Numbered from the stretch's first letter, positions 1-9,532 are shown. The stretch: 64,000 bases of DNA from G963677085 sp963677085 (GCA_963677085.2 CAXXFH010000004.1:5332001-5396000); one strand, 5' to 3'. Numbers and translations are program-made. The notes: generated from the sequence alone by a model not told the origin.

Positions 1-373
1 GACGTTCCAAGTGAAAGTCGCTGGCGTGAACGAAACGGAACGGTCGGTTCGACATGAACGCCTCCGTACGAGAACAGGCGGTCAAGCCGCCGGTCAAATA
101 AACCCACTCATTTGCGTAGTTTATCTTGAATCGCAGGGCGTGGCTACAGAGGTTTCTACCGTTTGCGTAGGCTGGGGGATTCCATGGCGGCTAGGGAAGG
201 GTGGCTGGGTGGTTTGCGGTGAATGGCGAGGTGTTCGAGTGGCGCGAAGTCGCTCGGATCGCGCAGAAAGCGAGAAGATCGATCCCTCGAGGAGGCGTGG
301 CCGTTTCAGCAGCCACGAAGAACTTAGGCACACAGTCTCGTCGCCGCATCACGACGTTACGAGAAGACCATCC
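1..373. other. gene-free left edge
   Basis: I see no convincing coding region here. The open frames on both strands are arginine- and proline-rich and match no family I know. The helicase gene on the minus strand ends at 374, so this stretch is its downstream flank or the edge of a gene outside the window. Confidence 0.4.
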
Positions 374-2497
374 CTACGGCGGCCCGTGGCGCCGCGGCTT
401 GTTGCCCGGTCTTGTCGCCGGTTTAGCCGACGAGCGCTGTGCGGCCGACTGCGGTTTGTCTGCCGGTCGCCGCGGTGCCACGGTCGCCGAACCATGGTGT
501 TGGGGGGGCGACGCCGGTTTGTGCTTCTTCTTCGACCGACGCGGCTGACCCCGTTTGGCAGCCAGGTAGTTGGGGTTGTCGGCCTGGCCGGTCACTTCGT
601 AGAGGAAGCGGCTGGGGATCGTCTCTCGCGGCTTTCCCCACTTTCGGCGGCTCAGGGCCAGCGTAAGCGTCAGGCGCCGTTGCGCCCGAGTGACGCCGAC
701 GTAGCACAGTCGCCGTTCCTCGTCGATGGCTTCGCCGTCGACGGCCACGGAGCGCCGGTGCGGTAACAACCCTTCTTCCATGCCCACCATGTAGACCTCG
801 GGGAATTCGAGCCCCTTGGCGGCGTGCAGGGTCATCAGGACCACAGCGTCGCGTTCCAGTTGCTGCTCTTTGTCGCGATCGGCGTCGGGACCATTCAGTG
901 CGATCTCTTGCAGAAAGCCGCCGAGCGTGGGTTTTTTCGCGCGCTGCGAGTAGTTACCGGCCGCGTTGACGACTTCCTCGACCGCCGCCCAACGCGCTTC
1001 CTGGTCGTCGGCGTTGGGGTAAAGGCGGACCAACTCCTGGCGATAGTTCACTTCATTGATCAGATCGCGAACCAGTTCTTCCGTGGAGGCTGTGTCTTGG
1101 ACCGGGCCGTACATTTCGACGAGGCGCCGAAGTTGCCGCACTCCCTTTCGAGCCGTGGTAGTAATGCTTCCCTCTTGCGCCGCTCGGCATACGGTTTCCC
1201 AAAGCGGCATGCCCTGGGCAACGGCCGTTTCCATGAGCCGTTTGACCGTGCCCTGACCGATTCCCCGGGCGGGCGTGTTGATGATTCGCAGCAGCGAGAC
1301 TTCGTCGTGCGGATTGAGGATGAATTTCAGGTAGGCCATGATGTCGCGGACCTCTTTGCGGTCGTAAAACGACATCCCGCCCACCAAAATGTAGGGGACG
1401 TTGGCACGCCGCAACTCCATTTCGAACGCCCGGGGCTGCTCGTTCGTGCGGCAGAGGATGGCGAAGTCGCGAGGGCGGCGATTTTCCTTGGTTTTGATAC
1501 GCAGCGCGATTTCCTCGACAACCGTCTTGGCCTCCAGGTTTTCGTCTTCCAGTTGGAGGATCCGCGGTTTTTCGCCGCTGCAGGTCGCTTGGAGCGTTTT
1601 GGCGTGACGCACCGTGTTGAACGCGATCAGGGTGTTGGCCCAGTCGACGATTTCCCGGGTGCTGCGGTAATTCACTTCGAGACGGACGACTTTGGCTTCC
1701 GCCCAATCGTGCTTGAAGCGAAGGATGTGAGTGACTTCGGCTCCCCGCCAACCGTAGATCGACTGGTCGTCGTCGCCCACCACGCACAGGTTGCGATGCG
1801 GGGCGGCCAGGGCCTTGACGATCCGGTATTGGCTCCCGTTGGTGTCCTGATACTCGTCGACCAGCAGGTGGTCGAACCGTTGGGCCTCGGCTTGGCGGAC
1901 CTCGGGAAAGCGTTCGAACAACTCTTCCGTGCAGAGCAACAGGTCGTCGAAATCGACGGCACCGGCTGCCTTGAGGGCGTTTTGGTAGCGGCGATAGGCG
2001 GCCGCGGCCAAGTGCTCTTTGTCGGTTTGGGCAACGGCAGCCGCTTCCGAAGGGCGGACGCAGGCCGTCTTCCAACGGCTGATGAAGTAAAGCAGGTCGC
2101 CGGGACGCAGCACGGCGTCGGGCACCCGAATTTCGCGCAACGCACTTCGGGCAAGACTTTCCTGGTCGCCGCGGTCGTAGATAGCGAACGCGGCCGGGTA
2201 GCCCAAATGGGTGATGTGCCGGCGAAGAACTCGCACGCAGAGGGAGTGGAACGTGGAAATTTCGGGCTTAAGCTTCGTCCGTCGGCCGAGTAGGGCCCCG
2301 GCCCGATCCTGCATTTCCTTGGCCGCTTTGTTCGTGAAAGTGACCGCCAGGATCCGATTTGCTCGAATACCGTTGCGTATGAGTTCGGCAATCCGATACG
2401 TGACCACTCGGGTTTTACCCGTGCCTGCCCCGGCCAACACCAGCAGTGGGCCCGAAAGCGTGTTGACGGCGTCGTATTGAGCGGGATTCAAATCCAT
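374..2497 (-). CDS. UvrD/PcrA/Rep-type superfamily 1 DNA helicase
   Basis: ATP-dependent 3'-5' DNA helicase of the UvrD/PcrA/Rep group, which unwinds DNA in nucleotide excision repair, mismatch repair and replication restart in the cytoplasm. All SF1 motifs are visible in order: Walker A LAGAGTGKT near residue 20, motif II LLVDEYQDTN, motif III VGDDDQSIYGWRGA, motif IV LEVNYRST, motif V TLHAAKGLEF and motif VI VGVTRAQRRL. The C-terminal 60 residues are lysine-, proline- and arginine-rich, like the disordered tails of PcrA proteins. The frame stays open upstream to 2920, but I place the start at the ATG of MDLNPAQYDAV because homologues begin there and the upstream residues are low-complexity. 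That gives 707 aa. The exact paralogue (UvrD, PcrA or Rep) cannot be decided by eye. Confidence 0.93.
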   Translation of the reverse strand: MDLNPAQYDAVNTLSGPLLVLAGAGTGKTRVVTYRIAELIRNGIRANRILAVTFTNKAAKEMQDRAGALLGRRTKLKPEISTFHSLCVRVLRRHITHLGYPAAFAIYDRGDQESLARSALREIRVPDAVLRPGDLLYFISRWKTACVRPSEAAAVAQTDKEHLAAAAYRRYQNALKAAGAVDFDDLLLCTEELFERFPEVRQAEAQRFDHLLVDEYQDTNGSQYRIVKALAAPHRNLCVVGDDDQSIYGWRGAEVTHILRFKHDWAEAKVVRLEVNYRSTREIVDWANTLIAFNTVRHAKTLQATCSGEKPRILQLEDENLEAKTVVEEIALRIKTKENRRPRDFAILCRTNEQPRAFEMELRRANVPYILVGGMSFYDRKEVRDIMAYLKFILNPHDEVSLLRIINTPARGIGQGTVKRLMETAVAQGMPLWETVCRAAQEGSITTTARKGVRQLRRLVEMYGPVQDTASTEELVRDLINEVNYRQELVRLYPNADDQEARWAAVEEVVNAAGNYSQRAKKPTLGGFLQEIALNGPDADRDKEQQLERDAVVLMTLHAAKGLEFPEVYMVGMEEGLLPHRRSVAVDGEAIDEERRLCYVGVTRAQRRLTLTLALSRRKWGKPRETIPSRFLYEVTGQADNPNYLAAKRGQPRRSKKKHKPASPPQHHGSATVAPRRPADKPQSAAQRSSAKPATRPGNKPRRHGPP

Positions 2498-2701
2498 TTG
2501 ATTTCCGTCGAAGCAGCAGACATCTCGACCGTGCTGGGCGAACCGGGGCTGGGCAAACCAGGGCCGAGCAAACCAGGATCGTACGTTGTCGGGGAGTTTC
2601 GGGGAAGGGGAGGGCACGGCGCCCCACCGGCGTATTGTACGTCGGGGGCCCGCCCGATGCGTGTGGCACGTGTCGAGACGGAATTGCGGAAGCGGCCGAC
2701 C

Positions 2702-2731
2702 TTGACGCCTTGCGCCCAACTGCCCTATACT
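2702..2731 (+). promoter_or_regulatory. sigma70-type promoter for the TPR/RluA genes
   Basis: TTGACG at 2702-2707 and TATACT at 2726-2731 are separated by 18 bases and point towards the TPR membrane protein at 2900. The leader would be about 165 bases. This is one of the best matches to the sigma70 consensus in the window. Confidence 0.55.
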
Positions 2732-2899
2732 CCACGGTTTAAGACAATTCGTACGCCTCGTTGCTGTGCCGGCTTGAGGTGGTCCGCCTGCCTTGGTTGG
2801 GGACCATCGCTCGTCAGTGTACGGCGGCGCTGTTCGGGCGGCGGCTGCCTTGCCGTCGTTGTATTCGAGTCGAGTGTATTTGAACTGGGAAATACCGAT

Positions 2900-3709
2900 A
2901 TGAAAAGTGAGCGACGGCACGAACTAGAACACAATCAACTGGCCGACTGGCTGAACAAGCAGATCGAGACCGTGAAGCCTTACCAAAACCTCGTTTTGGG
3001 CGGGATTCTTCTGGTCGTCGTTTTGGTGGGAGCCTACGCCTGGTACACGCGACAAGCCAATGCCCGGCTGGCGACCGGATGGAACGATTTCTACGCGGCC
3101 TTTTCGAAACGTAATCCATATCCGGGCGACTTCGCCGACATCGCCGCCAATTATCCCAATACCCATTTGGGGTTCTGGTCCCATGTGGTTGCGGGCGATT
3201 TACATTTGGCCCAGGGCTGCAACCAGCGTTTTGTCAGTCGGGTGGGTGGCAATCAGGAACTTCAGCAGGCCTTGGATAATTACACGCCAGTGCTGCAGAA
3301 TATTCGCGGCAACGACATGCTTCGCGAACGGGCCATGTTTGGCGCGGCCCGGGCCTACGAGTCGTTGACCGACGTCGACAAGGCGCTGCAACATTACGAG
3401 AATGTAGTGCGCATCTGGCCTGACGGTACGTATGCTGCGGTGGCCCAGCGTCGGATCGACGCGCTGAAGCTGCCGTCGGTCGACGAAATGTACAAAAAAT
3501 TCGCCCAGTTCGATCCCAAGCCGGCCTACAGCGACGAGCCGGGAACACCGGGCGAGAAGCCGGAGTTCAACCTCGACAGTCTTCCCGACGAGAGCACGTT
3601 GTTCCAGCCGCAGATCGACCTGAACTTGGAAGAGAAGGGCGAACGGAAGGACGACGATGCGGCTCCCGCCGCTCCCAAGACTGAACCGGCGCCGGAGAGT
3701 GCCGAGTAG
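2900..3709 (+). CDS. single-pass membrane protein with TPR-like repeats (YfgM-like)
   Basis: A 269-aa protein with a short cytoplasmic N-terminus (about 30 residues), one transmembrane segment at about residues 31-49 (LVLGGILLVVVLVGAYAWY) and a helical periplasmic part. That part contains TPR-like helices such as the stretch with RAMFGAARAYESLTDVDKAL. The layout resembles YfgM/TPR_21 proteins, which bind periplasmic or secreted clients near the Sec translocon; that role is inferred from the family. The C-terminus is acidic and proline-rich. I chose ATG 2900 because the hydrophobic segment then sits at the usual distance; the frame is open further upstream but has no recognisable sequence. The RluA gene follows 13 bases downstream in the same direction, so the two are probably co-transcribed. 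Confidence 0.7.
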   Translation: MKSERRHELEHNQLADWLNKQIETVKPYQNLVLGGILLVVVLVGAYAWYTRQANARLATGWNDFYAAFSKRNPYPGDFADIAANYPNTHLGFWSHVVAGDLHLAQGCNQRFVSRVGGNQELQQALDNYTPVLQNIRGNDMLRERAMFGAARAYESLTDVDKALQHYENVVRIWPDGTYAAVAQRRIDALKLPSVDEMYKKFAQFDPKPAYSDEPGTPGEKPEFNLDSLPDESTLFQPQIDLNLEEKGERKDDDAAPAAPKTEPAPESAE

Positions 3710-3722
3710 CGTGGCAAGATCC

Positions 3723-4715
3723 ATGCCCCAGAAGCAACTCTCATCGGAGCCCGTCGAACTAGTGGTTGACGCTGGCGAGTCGGGCGTCCGGCTCGATGTT
3801 TTCCTTGCGCACCACTTTCCCGAATACAGTCGGGTACACTTGCGTCGGGCGATTACGGCCGGGGGCGTGACGATCGGCGAGCGGGGTGGCAAGCCCTCGT
3901 ATCGGCTCAAGCCGGGCGAGCGCGTTCGCATCGTGCTGCCCGAGATTCCTCGCGAGGCGCCACGCCCGGAAGAAATTCCGCTGGACGTTCTCTATGTCGA
4001 CGAGCATCTGGTGGTGGTCAACAAGCCGCCGGGTATGGTGGTGCATCCCGCGCGGGGGCATTGGTCGGGAACCTTGGCCAGTGCGCTGCAATTTCATTTT
4101 GGATCGAGCCTCAGCAGCAGCGGTGGGCCCACCCGGCCGGGAATCGTGCATCGTTTGGATCGCGATACGAGCGGCGCGATTCTCGTCGCGCGAAACGATC
4201 AGGTGCATTCGCAGCTAGGCATTCAATTCCAGTCACGCACGATCGAAAAGGAATACTTCGCGATAACGGCCGGTGTTCCGAACCGCGATCGGGATGTGAT
4301 CGATAGGGCAATTGGTGCCCATCCGCATATTCGCGAGATGATGGCCATCCGCACCGATGGCTCGACCACGCGCGAAGCACAGACGTTTTACGAGGTGGCC
4401 GAGCGTTTCGACGGATTTGCGGCCGTCAGGGCACATCCGAAGACGGGGCGCACGCATCAGATTCGCGTGCATCTTTGCCATATTGGCTGTCCGGTGCTTT
4501 GCGATCGGCAATACGGTGGCCGCTCACAGATCACCCGGGGAGAGATTCGTCGGCAGGCGGACGATCACGAGGTTCTGCTGGATCGTCAGGCCTTGCACGC
4601 CATGCGGTTGAAGTTCACCCATCCGGCCACGGGTAAGCCAATGGAAATCGAGGCCCCCTTGCCCGACGACATGCAGGCGGTGCTTACCGAATTGCGAGAA
4701 CACCGCGCCGGTTAG
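3723..4715 (+). CDS. RluA-family 23S rRNA pseudouridine synthase
   Basis: RNA pseudouridine synthase of the RluA/RluD family, which isomerises uridine to pseudouridine in rRNA or tRNA. An S4 RNA-binding domain spans about residues 20-75 (RLDVFLAHHFPEYSR). The catalytic domain carries the family signature HRLDRDTSGAILVA near residue 145, including the catalytic Asp, and the C-terminal RTHQIRVHLCHIGCPVLCD motif. The length of 330 aa is normal for RluD-like members. The ATG at 3723 is used here; an in-frame GTG at 3711, two bases after the upstream stop, is an alternative. It forms a two-gene unit with the TPR protein. Confidence 0.92.
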   Translation: MPQKQLSSEPVELVVDAGESGVRLDVFLAHHFPEYSRVHLRRAITAGGVTIGERGGKPSYRLKPGERVRIVLPEIPREAPRPEEIPLDVLYVDEHLVVVNKPPGMVVHPARGHWSGTLASALQFHFGSSLSSSGGPTRPGIVHRLDRDTSGAILVARNDQVHSQLGIQFQSRTIEKEYFAITAGVPNRDRDVIDRAIGAHPHIREMMAIRTDGSTTREAQTFYEVAERFDGFAAVRAHPKTGRTHQIRVHLCHIGCPVLCDRQYGGRSQITRGEIRRQADDHEVLLDRQALHAMRLKFTHPATGKPMEIEAPLPDDMQAVLTELREHRAG

Positions 4716-5489
4716 CGTTGCCGATTGCCCCATGCTTTCTGGTTCCCACCTTTCGAGCAGGAACCAGAAAAAAGTCGCGATTTACCCCGCCAACTCACGA
4801 TTTACCCCTTACCCCGAGACCAGGCCCACCGGCTGCAACCGGTGGGTCGGAAATTCATTTCCGCACGGGAGTATTCCACGCGTGCTGCCCGAGGCGTTAT
4901 TGGTTCCGTGGTTGATTGTGGAACACTTCCTTGCGTCCTGCCCCGGGAAACCGGGCTCCCGTTGGTCGCCCTCGTTCCACAAGCAATGCAGGGCCCAATA
5001 AAACCCAAGATCCGCTCAGGAGGCCCTCAGGGCCTCCAAATGAGACTACCTTTTGGCACCTTCAGCAGGGTTTTCGTGCGGTTTTCTTGGCTTCCCTGGT
5101 GTGTCGAGCACAAAGCATAACCCCTTGTAAAGTCTGACCTTAAAGTGGGCTGTTGCTCGCCGTCTTACCGGGGTTCGTTGGTTGTGGTTCGGCTGCTTCA
5201 ATCAACTGCGTTACGCCGTCACGTGGTCCGTATTCCGTTACGGAGGTTCTGGAAATCCGTCCCTGTTCTCTTTCTAAGGTGGTACGACCGCAACCGAATA
5301 GGGGAAGCCGACTTATGAACGATCCACTCCCGTTGGTCGCTGACATACGCGCACCGTGCACGAAAGTCGCCGTGTAAGACACTTGCCGGCCGATTTCTGT
5401 TGCCCCCTCATCCTTCGCGCCCGGGTGGGTTCCGTCTACAATGAGCGATTCCGATTTTTCGAGGATCATTCCAGCGTGGGAGATAGAGC
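4716..5489. other. gene-free region between rluA-like gene and aspS
   Basis: No credible gene is present in these 770 bases. The region contains a full copy of the 101-102 bp inverted-end element (4899-4999). A second isolated 14-base core of the same element lies at 5327-5340, a likely remnant. A weak promoter-like TTCGCG/TACAAT pair with an 18-base spacer at 5413-5442 precedes aspS. Confidence 0.5.
4899..4999 (-). repeat. MITE-like element, copy A
   Basis: A 101-base copy of the dispersed element, in the orientation opposite to copy E. It starts ATTGG and ends CCAAT, flanked by T on the left and A on the right. The central palindrome (CCCCGGgaaaCCGGG) and the core CTCCCGTTGGTCGC at 4956-4969 match the other copies. 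The left arm is the most diverged part. Confidence 0.7.
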
Positions 5490-7265
5490 GTGCTACGGAC
5501 TCACACCTGCGGAGAACTGCGCAAAGAACACGTAGGCCAGGAGGTCACACTGAGCGGTTGGGTCGACACGTACCGCGATCACAGCGGCGTGTTGTTCGTC
5601 GACCTGCGGGATCGCTACGGCAAGACGCAGGTCGTCTTCGCTCCCGAAAGTGGCGACGAGACGCTCAAGGCGGCCAAAACGCTGCGGAGTGAATTCGTCA
5701 TCCAGGTGGTCGGCAGCGTGGCTCCGCGGCCGGAAGGAACCGTGAACCCCAAGCTGGCCACCGGAGAAATCGAGATTCGGGTGCGTCACTTGGTGATCCT
5801 CAACACGAGTCAGACGCCGCCGTTTCAACCTTCGCAGGTGGATTTGCCGGGCGAAGACTTGCGTTTGAAGCATCGCTACCTGGATCTGCGCCGTGCCGAC
5901 ATGCAGCGGAGCCTGCTCTTGCGGCATCGGATGATCAAAATCATGCGAGATTATTGCGATGAGTTGGGCTTCATCGACATAGAAACGCCCGTCCTAGGAC
6001 GCAGCACGCCGGAGGGTGCCCGCGACTACCTGGTGCCCAGTCGCGTCGTCGAAGGGGCGTTCTACGCCCTGCCGCAGTCGCCCCAGTTGTATAAGCAAAT
6101 TCTGATGATTGCCGGCTACGACCGCTACGTGCAGGTAGCCCGGTGCTTCCGCGATGAAGACCTTCGAGCAGACCGTCAGCCAGAGTTCACGCAGTTGGAC
6201 CTGGAAATGTCGTTCGTCGAGATGGACGACGTAACCGGTTTGATCGACGGTATGGTGGCCCGACTGGCCAAGGAAGTATTGGGGTTGGATCTGAAGCTGC
6301 CGCTGCCGCGGATGAGCTACGACGAGGCCATGGAGCGATTCGGCCACGACGCGCCCGACCTGCGTTTCGGGATGGAATTGATCGATCTGACCGATCTTGC
6401 CCGGGAAGCCGAGTTCCGCGTGTTCCGTGGCACGGCCGATTCGGGAGGCCGGGTGCGGGGGATTAACGCCAAGGGCGCCGCCGACAATTACTCGCGTAAG
6501 GGTATCGACGAACTTACGGCCTACATCCAGGAAGACTTCGGTGCCAAGGGCCTTGCCTGGTTTAAGGTGGGCGAAGGGCGACGCTTGGCCTCGCCGATCG
6601 CCAAAAACTTCAGCGACGAACTGGCCGCCAAAATTGCCGAACGCATGGGCGCCGAACCGGGCGACCTGCTGTTGTTCGTGGCCGACTCATTCGAGGTTAC
6701 CTGCAAGGCACTTTACGCGTTGCGGAAACGTTTGGGAGCCGAATTGAAGCTCTACGATCCGAAAGAGATGAACTTCTCGTGGATCGTCGAGTTTCCGATG
6801 TTCGAGTACGACGAAGAGAATGGCGGTTGGTCGGCCATGCACCATCCGTTTACCGCCCCTCGCCCGCAGGATCGCGAGCTTCTGGCGACCGATCCGGCCA
6901 AGTGTCGGGCGGTGGCCTACGACTTGGTGATCAACGGTTCAGAAGCCGGCGGCGGCACGATTCGTATCCACGACCAGAAGCTCCAGCAGCAGGTGTTCGG
7001 GCTGTTGGGAATCGACGCCGACACGGCCCGCGAACGTTTTGGTTTCCTTTTGGACGCATTGCAGTTTGGAGCCCCACCCCACGGCGGCATTGCCCTGGGT
7101 ATCGACCGGCTGGTGATGCTATTCGGTGGGCTGGACAGCATCCGCGATACGATTGCCTTCCCCAAGACCCAACGAGCAACCGACCTGATGACCGGCGCAC
7201 CCGGCACCGTCGATGCTCACCAACTCCGCGAACTGCGAATCAAGACCACTCGGCACCCAAGTTAA
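5490..7265 (+). CDS. aspS: aspartyl-tRNA synthetase
   Basis: Class II aminoacyl-tRNA synthetase that charges tRNA-Asp (or tRNA-Asp and tRNA-Asn if non-discriminating) with aspartate. It has the bacterial layout: an N-terminal OB-fold anticodon-binding domain (about residues 1-105, with VTLSGWVDTYRDHSG), class II motif 2 (FRDEDLRADRQPEFTQLDLE), the bacterial GAD insertion domain (about 280-410) and motif 3 (GIALGIDRLVMLFGG) near the C-terminus. At 591 aa it has the standard bacterial length. The start is a GTG at 5490. The gene stands alone; a hairpin followed by Ts about 160 bases downstream is a likely terminator. Whether it is discriminating cannot be told from sequence by eye. Confidence 0.97.
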   Translation: MLRTHTCGELRKEHVGQEVTLSGWVDTYRDHSGVLFVDLRDRYGKTQVVFAPESGDETLKAAKTLRSEFVIQVVGSVAPRPEGTVNPKLATGEIEIRVRHLVILNTSQTPPFQPSQVDLPGEDLRLKHRYLDLRRADMQRSLLLRHRMIKIMRDYCDELGFIDIETPVLGRSTPEGARDYLVPSRVVEGAFYALPQSPQLYKQILMIAGYDRYVQVARCFRDEDLRADRQPEFTQLDLEMSFVEMDDVTGLIDGMVARLAKEVLGLDLKLPLPRMSYDEAMERFGHDAPDLRFGMELIDLTDLAREAEFRVFRGTADSGGRVRGINAKGAADNYSRKGIDELTAYIQEDFGAKGLAWFKVGEGRRLASPIAKNFSDELAAKIAERMGAEPGDLLLFVADSFEVTCKALYALRKRLGAELKLYDPKEMNFSWIVEFPMFEYDEENGGWSAMHHPFTAPRPQDRELLATDPAKCRAVAYDLVINGSEAGGGTIRIHDQKLQQQVFGLLGIDADTARERFGFLLDALQFGAPPHGGIALGIDRLVMLFGGLDSIRDTIAFPKTQRATDLMTGAPGTVDAHQLRELRIKTTRHPS

Positions 7266-7427
7266 CGACCGTGCGAAGCTGCGATACCTCGGTGCCCGCG
7301 TGGCTGCAATGGTGTCCCTGTTGACGTGCCACCCGAGCGATGGGAAACTAGCGTAGCGAGTCCTGATTGAGGGATCGTGTCGTTGGCCAGAGTTGTGTGC
7401 CACTAGCTCTGTCAGTGTGACGGATGG

Positions 7428-7455
7428 CACGGGCAGCTTGTTTGCCCGTGTTTTA
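7428..7455 (+). terminator. likely intrinsic terminator downstream of aspS
   Basis: An inverted repeat (CACGGGCA / TGCCCGTG, 7-base loop, 7428-7450) is followed directly by TTTTA. It lies between aspS and the lipoprotein gene. The same hairpin type is common as an intergenic repeat in planctomycetes, so it could be just a repeat. Confidence 0.45.
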
Positions 7456-7519
7456 CTCTGGCTGACGAGCAGCCGGTGTCACCCTACTTGCCAGCGCGGC
7501 GATGTCCGCGGCCAAAAAA

Positions 7520-7536
7520 CACTGGCGAAGCCAGTG
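7520..7536. repeat. short hairpin repeat CACTGGC/GCCAGTG
   Basis: A perfect 7-base inverted repeat with a 3-base loop. A related hairpin with the same arms and a slightly longer loop occurs at 21037-21053, so this is a dispersed hairpin family. The rest of 7266-7649 holds no gene. Confidence 0.5.
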
Positions 7537-7649
7537 GCACGCAGATCACCACTCAGTGTGAAACCAAAATGTCGTCGGTTGTAAGCTGGCAATTGCAGTG
7601 ATACCCGTCGACAATAGGGCAGTTAACAGTTCAGAAAGGAGTCGGTTCG

Positions 7650-8363
7650 ATGCGGAGTATCAGTCGATTTTGGATGATTGCGGCGTTACTCGCAGGATGT
7701 GCGCTGTGGGTAGGATGCCAGCCGACGGCCGAGAAACCTGGCGATGGCGATGCGACAGAGTCGGGCAATTCGGGCGAAGCCGCAAACGGCAATGATGACG
7801 GCGCGACAATGACAGATGCGGCGGCCCAAACCGTCGAACCGGAAGAGCCACCCAAGCCCACGATGCCCGTGGTGGAGCTTACCGAGCAACTCGAAGATAC
7901 CTGCCTGGTGAAGGTCGCCGACGCGTTTCCCGAGGGCAAGCTGGCCGATGTCTCGGGCGGCGAACATGCCTTGAGCGACCTGCGGGGAGAGAAGCTTACG
8001 GTGGTCTACTTCTGGAATTCAGGCGACACGCCGTATGCCAAGATGTCGGCTGAAGATCAGTTGGAGTACCTCGGAAAAGATATTGCCGAGCCGATGGCCG
8101 ACAAGGGCGTGAAAGTGGTCGGTATTAATGAGGGTGACTCGGCCGAAAACGCGAAGGCCCCGTTTGATGCCGTAGAAGTGGCCTTCCCCAACTTGGTCGA
8201 CCCCGAAGGCGCGTTTTTCGGCCAAGTGGCCAAGGAGAAACTCCCCCGCGTTTACCTGCTGGATGCCGATGGCAAGATCCTCTGGTTCGACGTGGAATTG
8301 TCGAACTCCACCCGCGAACGGCTCGAACAGGCAATCGAGGTGACATTGGGACAGCAGGAGTGA
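7650..8363 (+). CDS. lipoprotein with a redoxin-like domain lacking the CxxC pair
   Basis: A 237-aa exported lipoprotein. The signal peptide (MRSISRFWMIAALLAGC) offers two lipobox cysteines, LLAGC at residue 17 and WVGC at residue 23. A low-complexity linker (about 25-75) follows, then a thioredoxin/redoxin-like domain: secondary-structure landmarks SDLRGEKLTVVYFWNS, KVVGINEG and LPRVYLLDADGKILW match TlpA/AhpC-type folds. The usual WCxxC active site is replaced by FWNSGDTPYAK, so it probably has no thiol-disulfide activity. AGAAAGGAG gives a good ribosome site 9 bases before the ATG. Its stop overlaps the GTG start of the glutaminase gene, so the two are translationally coupled, although a functional link is not obvious. 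Confidence 0.75.
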   Translation: MRSISRFWMIAALLAGCALWVGCQPTAEKPGDGDATESGNSGEAANGNDDGATMTDAAAQTVEPEEPPKPTMPVVELTEQLEDTCLVKVADAFPEGKLADVSGGEHALSDLRGEKLTVVYFWNSGDTPYAKMSAEDQLEYLGKDIAEPMADKGVKVVGINEGDSAENAKAPFDAVEVAFPNLVDPEGAFFGQVAKEKLPRVYLLDADGKILWFDVELSNSTRERLEQAIEVTLGQQE

Positions 8364-9274
8364 AGACGTTGTTATCCGATTCCCAACCAACCGGTCGACG
8401 GACTACAGGCAGCGGTACGCCCCGTGTGCTCCGTACGGCGATGGCCCAGGTTTCGCCCGTGCTGGGCGATGTCGAACGCAATGTGGCGGTCCACGTAGAG
8501 TGTATTGAAGAGGCCCGGCGTCAAGGGGCCGATTTGATCGTCTTCCCCGAGTTGTCGCTCACCGGCTATTTTCTCCGCGACATGGTTCCCGAGGTGGCGA
8601 TAACGGCCGATGGTCCGGAGATGGGCCAGTTGCTCGATGCGGCCGGGCCGTGTGCGGTGGTGTGCGGTTTCGTCGAGGAATCGCCCCGGCATCGCTATTA
8701 CAACGCGGCCCTGTTTGCCGAGGCGGGCCAAGTGGTGGCCGTGCATCGCAAGGTGTACTTGCCCACGTATGGGTTGTTCGACGAACGTCGCTACTTCGCG
8801 GCCGGCCAGCGGTTTGTGGCCTTCGACACGGCCCGGTTTGGTCGCGTGGGCATTCTCATTTGCGAAGATTTTTGGCACCTTTCGGCCGTGGGGATCATGC
8901 AGGCCGAAGAGGTCGACCTGCTGATCTGCATAGCCAACAGTCCCGCGCGGGGTGTCGATGGCCCACAGATTCGTACCGCCGAAACCTATGAGCAGCTTGC
9001 CAAGGCCTATGCCCAATTGCTTGGTGCGGTGGTGGTCGTGGTCAATCGGGTGGGCTACGAAGACGGATTGTGTTTCTGGGGGCACAGTACGGCCGTGGGG
9101 CCCGATGGGCAACTCATCGCCGAAGGTCCGCTGTTGGACGAAGCCGTTACGGTCGCCAACTTCGACCTGGCCGAACTGCGTCGCCAACGGCTCATTTCGC
9201 CCCTGGCCCGCGACGAACGGCTGTTGGTTACCCTCGAAGAACTCAAACGGATTAAACGGGAACGCTACGGGTAG
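8360..9274 (+). CDS. carbon-nitrogen hydrolase (nitrilase family), likely glutaminase partner of NAD synthetase
   Basis: Nitrilase-superfamily amidase with the complete Glu-Lys-Cys triad: E64 in VFPELSLTGY, K131 in HRKVYLPTYG and C168 in ILICEDFWH. The sequence around the triad (YLPTYGLFDERRYF) is that of the glutaminase domain of glutamine-dependent NAD+ synthetases. A separate NAD synthetase gene follows at 9533, so this protein probably supplies ammonia from glutamine to it; that pairing is inference. The start is a GTG at 8360 sharing bases with the TGA of the preceding gene. Residues 1-25 are not conserved-looking, and ATG at residue 28 (MAQVSPVLGDV) is an alternative start. Confidence 0.85.
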   Translation: MKTLLSDSQPTGRRTTGSGTPRVLRTAMAQVSPVLGDVERNVAVHVECIEEARRQGADLIVFPELSLTGYFLRDMVPEVAITADGPEMGQLLDAAGPCAVVCGFVEESPRHRYYNAALFAEAGQVVAVHRKVYLPTYGLFDERRYFAAGQRFVAFDTARFGRVGILICEDFWHLSAVGIMQAEEVDLLICIANSPARGVDGPQIRTAETYEQLAKAYAQLLGAVVVVVNRVGYEDGLCFWGHSTAVGPDGQLIAEGPLLDEAVTVANFDLAELRRQRLISPLARDERLLVTLEELKRIKRERYG

Positions 9275-9330
9275 AGCAGGGGACAGGGAGCAGGGGCGGG
9301 GGACGGAGAGTGGAGTCCCCTCGTTTCCTG

Positions 9331-9495
9331 GTTCCCAAGCTCCGGCTTGGGAACCCAATTCCCAGAAGCTCTGCCTCGAGGCCCCCAGGGAAGGCGCCCT
9401 GTAGCCAATGCGGGCACAACTGAAACCAATGCGAAACGTGGCACCAACGAAGCGGAGCTTCGTGGAAGTGCGTTCCCAAGCGGGAGCTTGGGAAC
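9331..9495. repeat. pair of GTTCCCAAGC hairpin repeats
   Basis: Two perfect 10-base inverted repeats with 4-base loops lie at 9331-9354 and 9472-9495. Both use the arms GTTCCCAAGC and GCTTGGGAAC. A related hairpin type with GTTCCCA arms recurs at 54654 and 54759. They occupy the 258-base gap between the glutaminase and the NAD synthetase gene. Confidence 0.7.
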
Positions 9496-9532
9496 GAGTA
9501 CAGCCTGTCGTTGCCCAGCGAGGTCGCCAACT

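Noticed and set aside
824..2293. 489-aa open frame on the plus strand
   Set aside because: It lies antisense to the helicase, which has all SF1 motifs; the frame is a shadow in GC-rich DNA.
2498..2920. N-terminal extension of the helicase by 141 residues
   Set aside because: The extension is low-complexity and overlaps the promoter and start of the divergent TPR gene; homologues start at MDLNPAQ.
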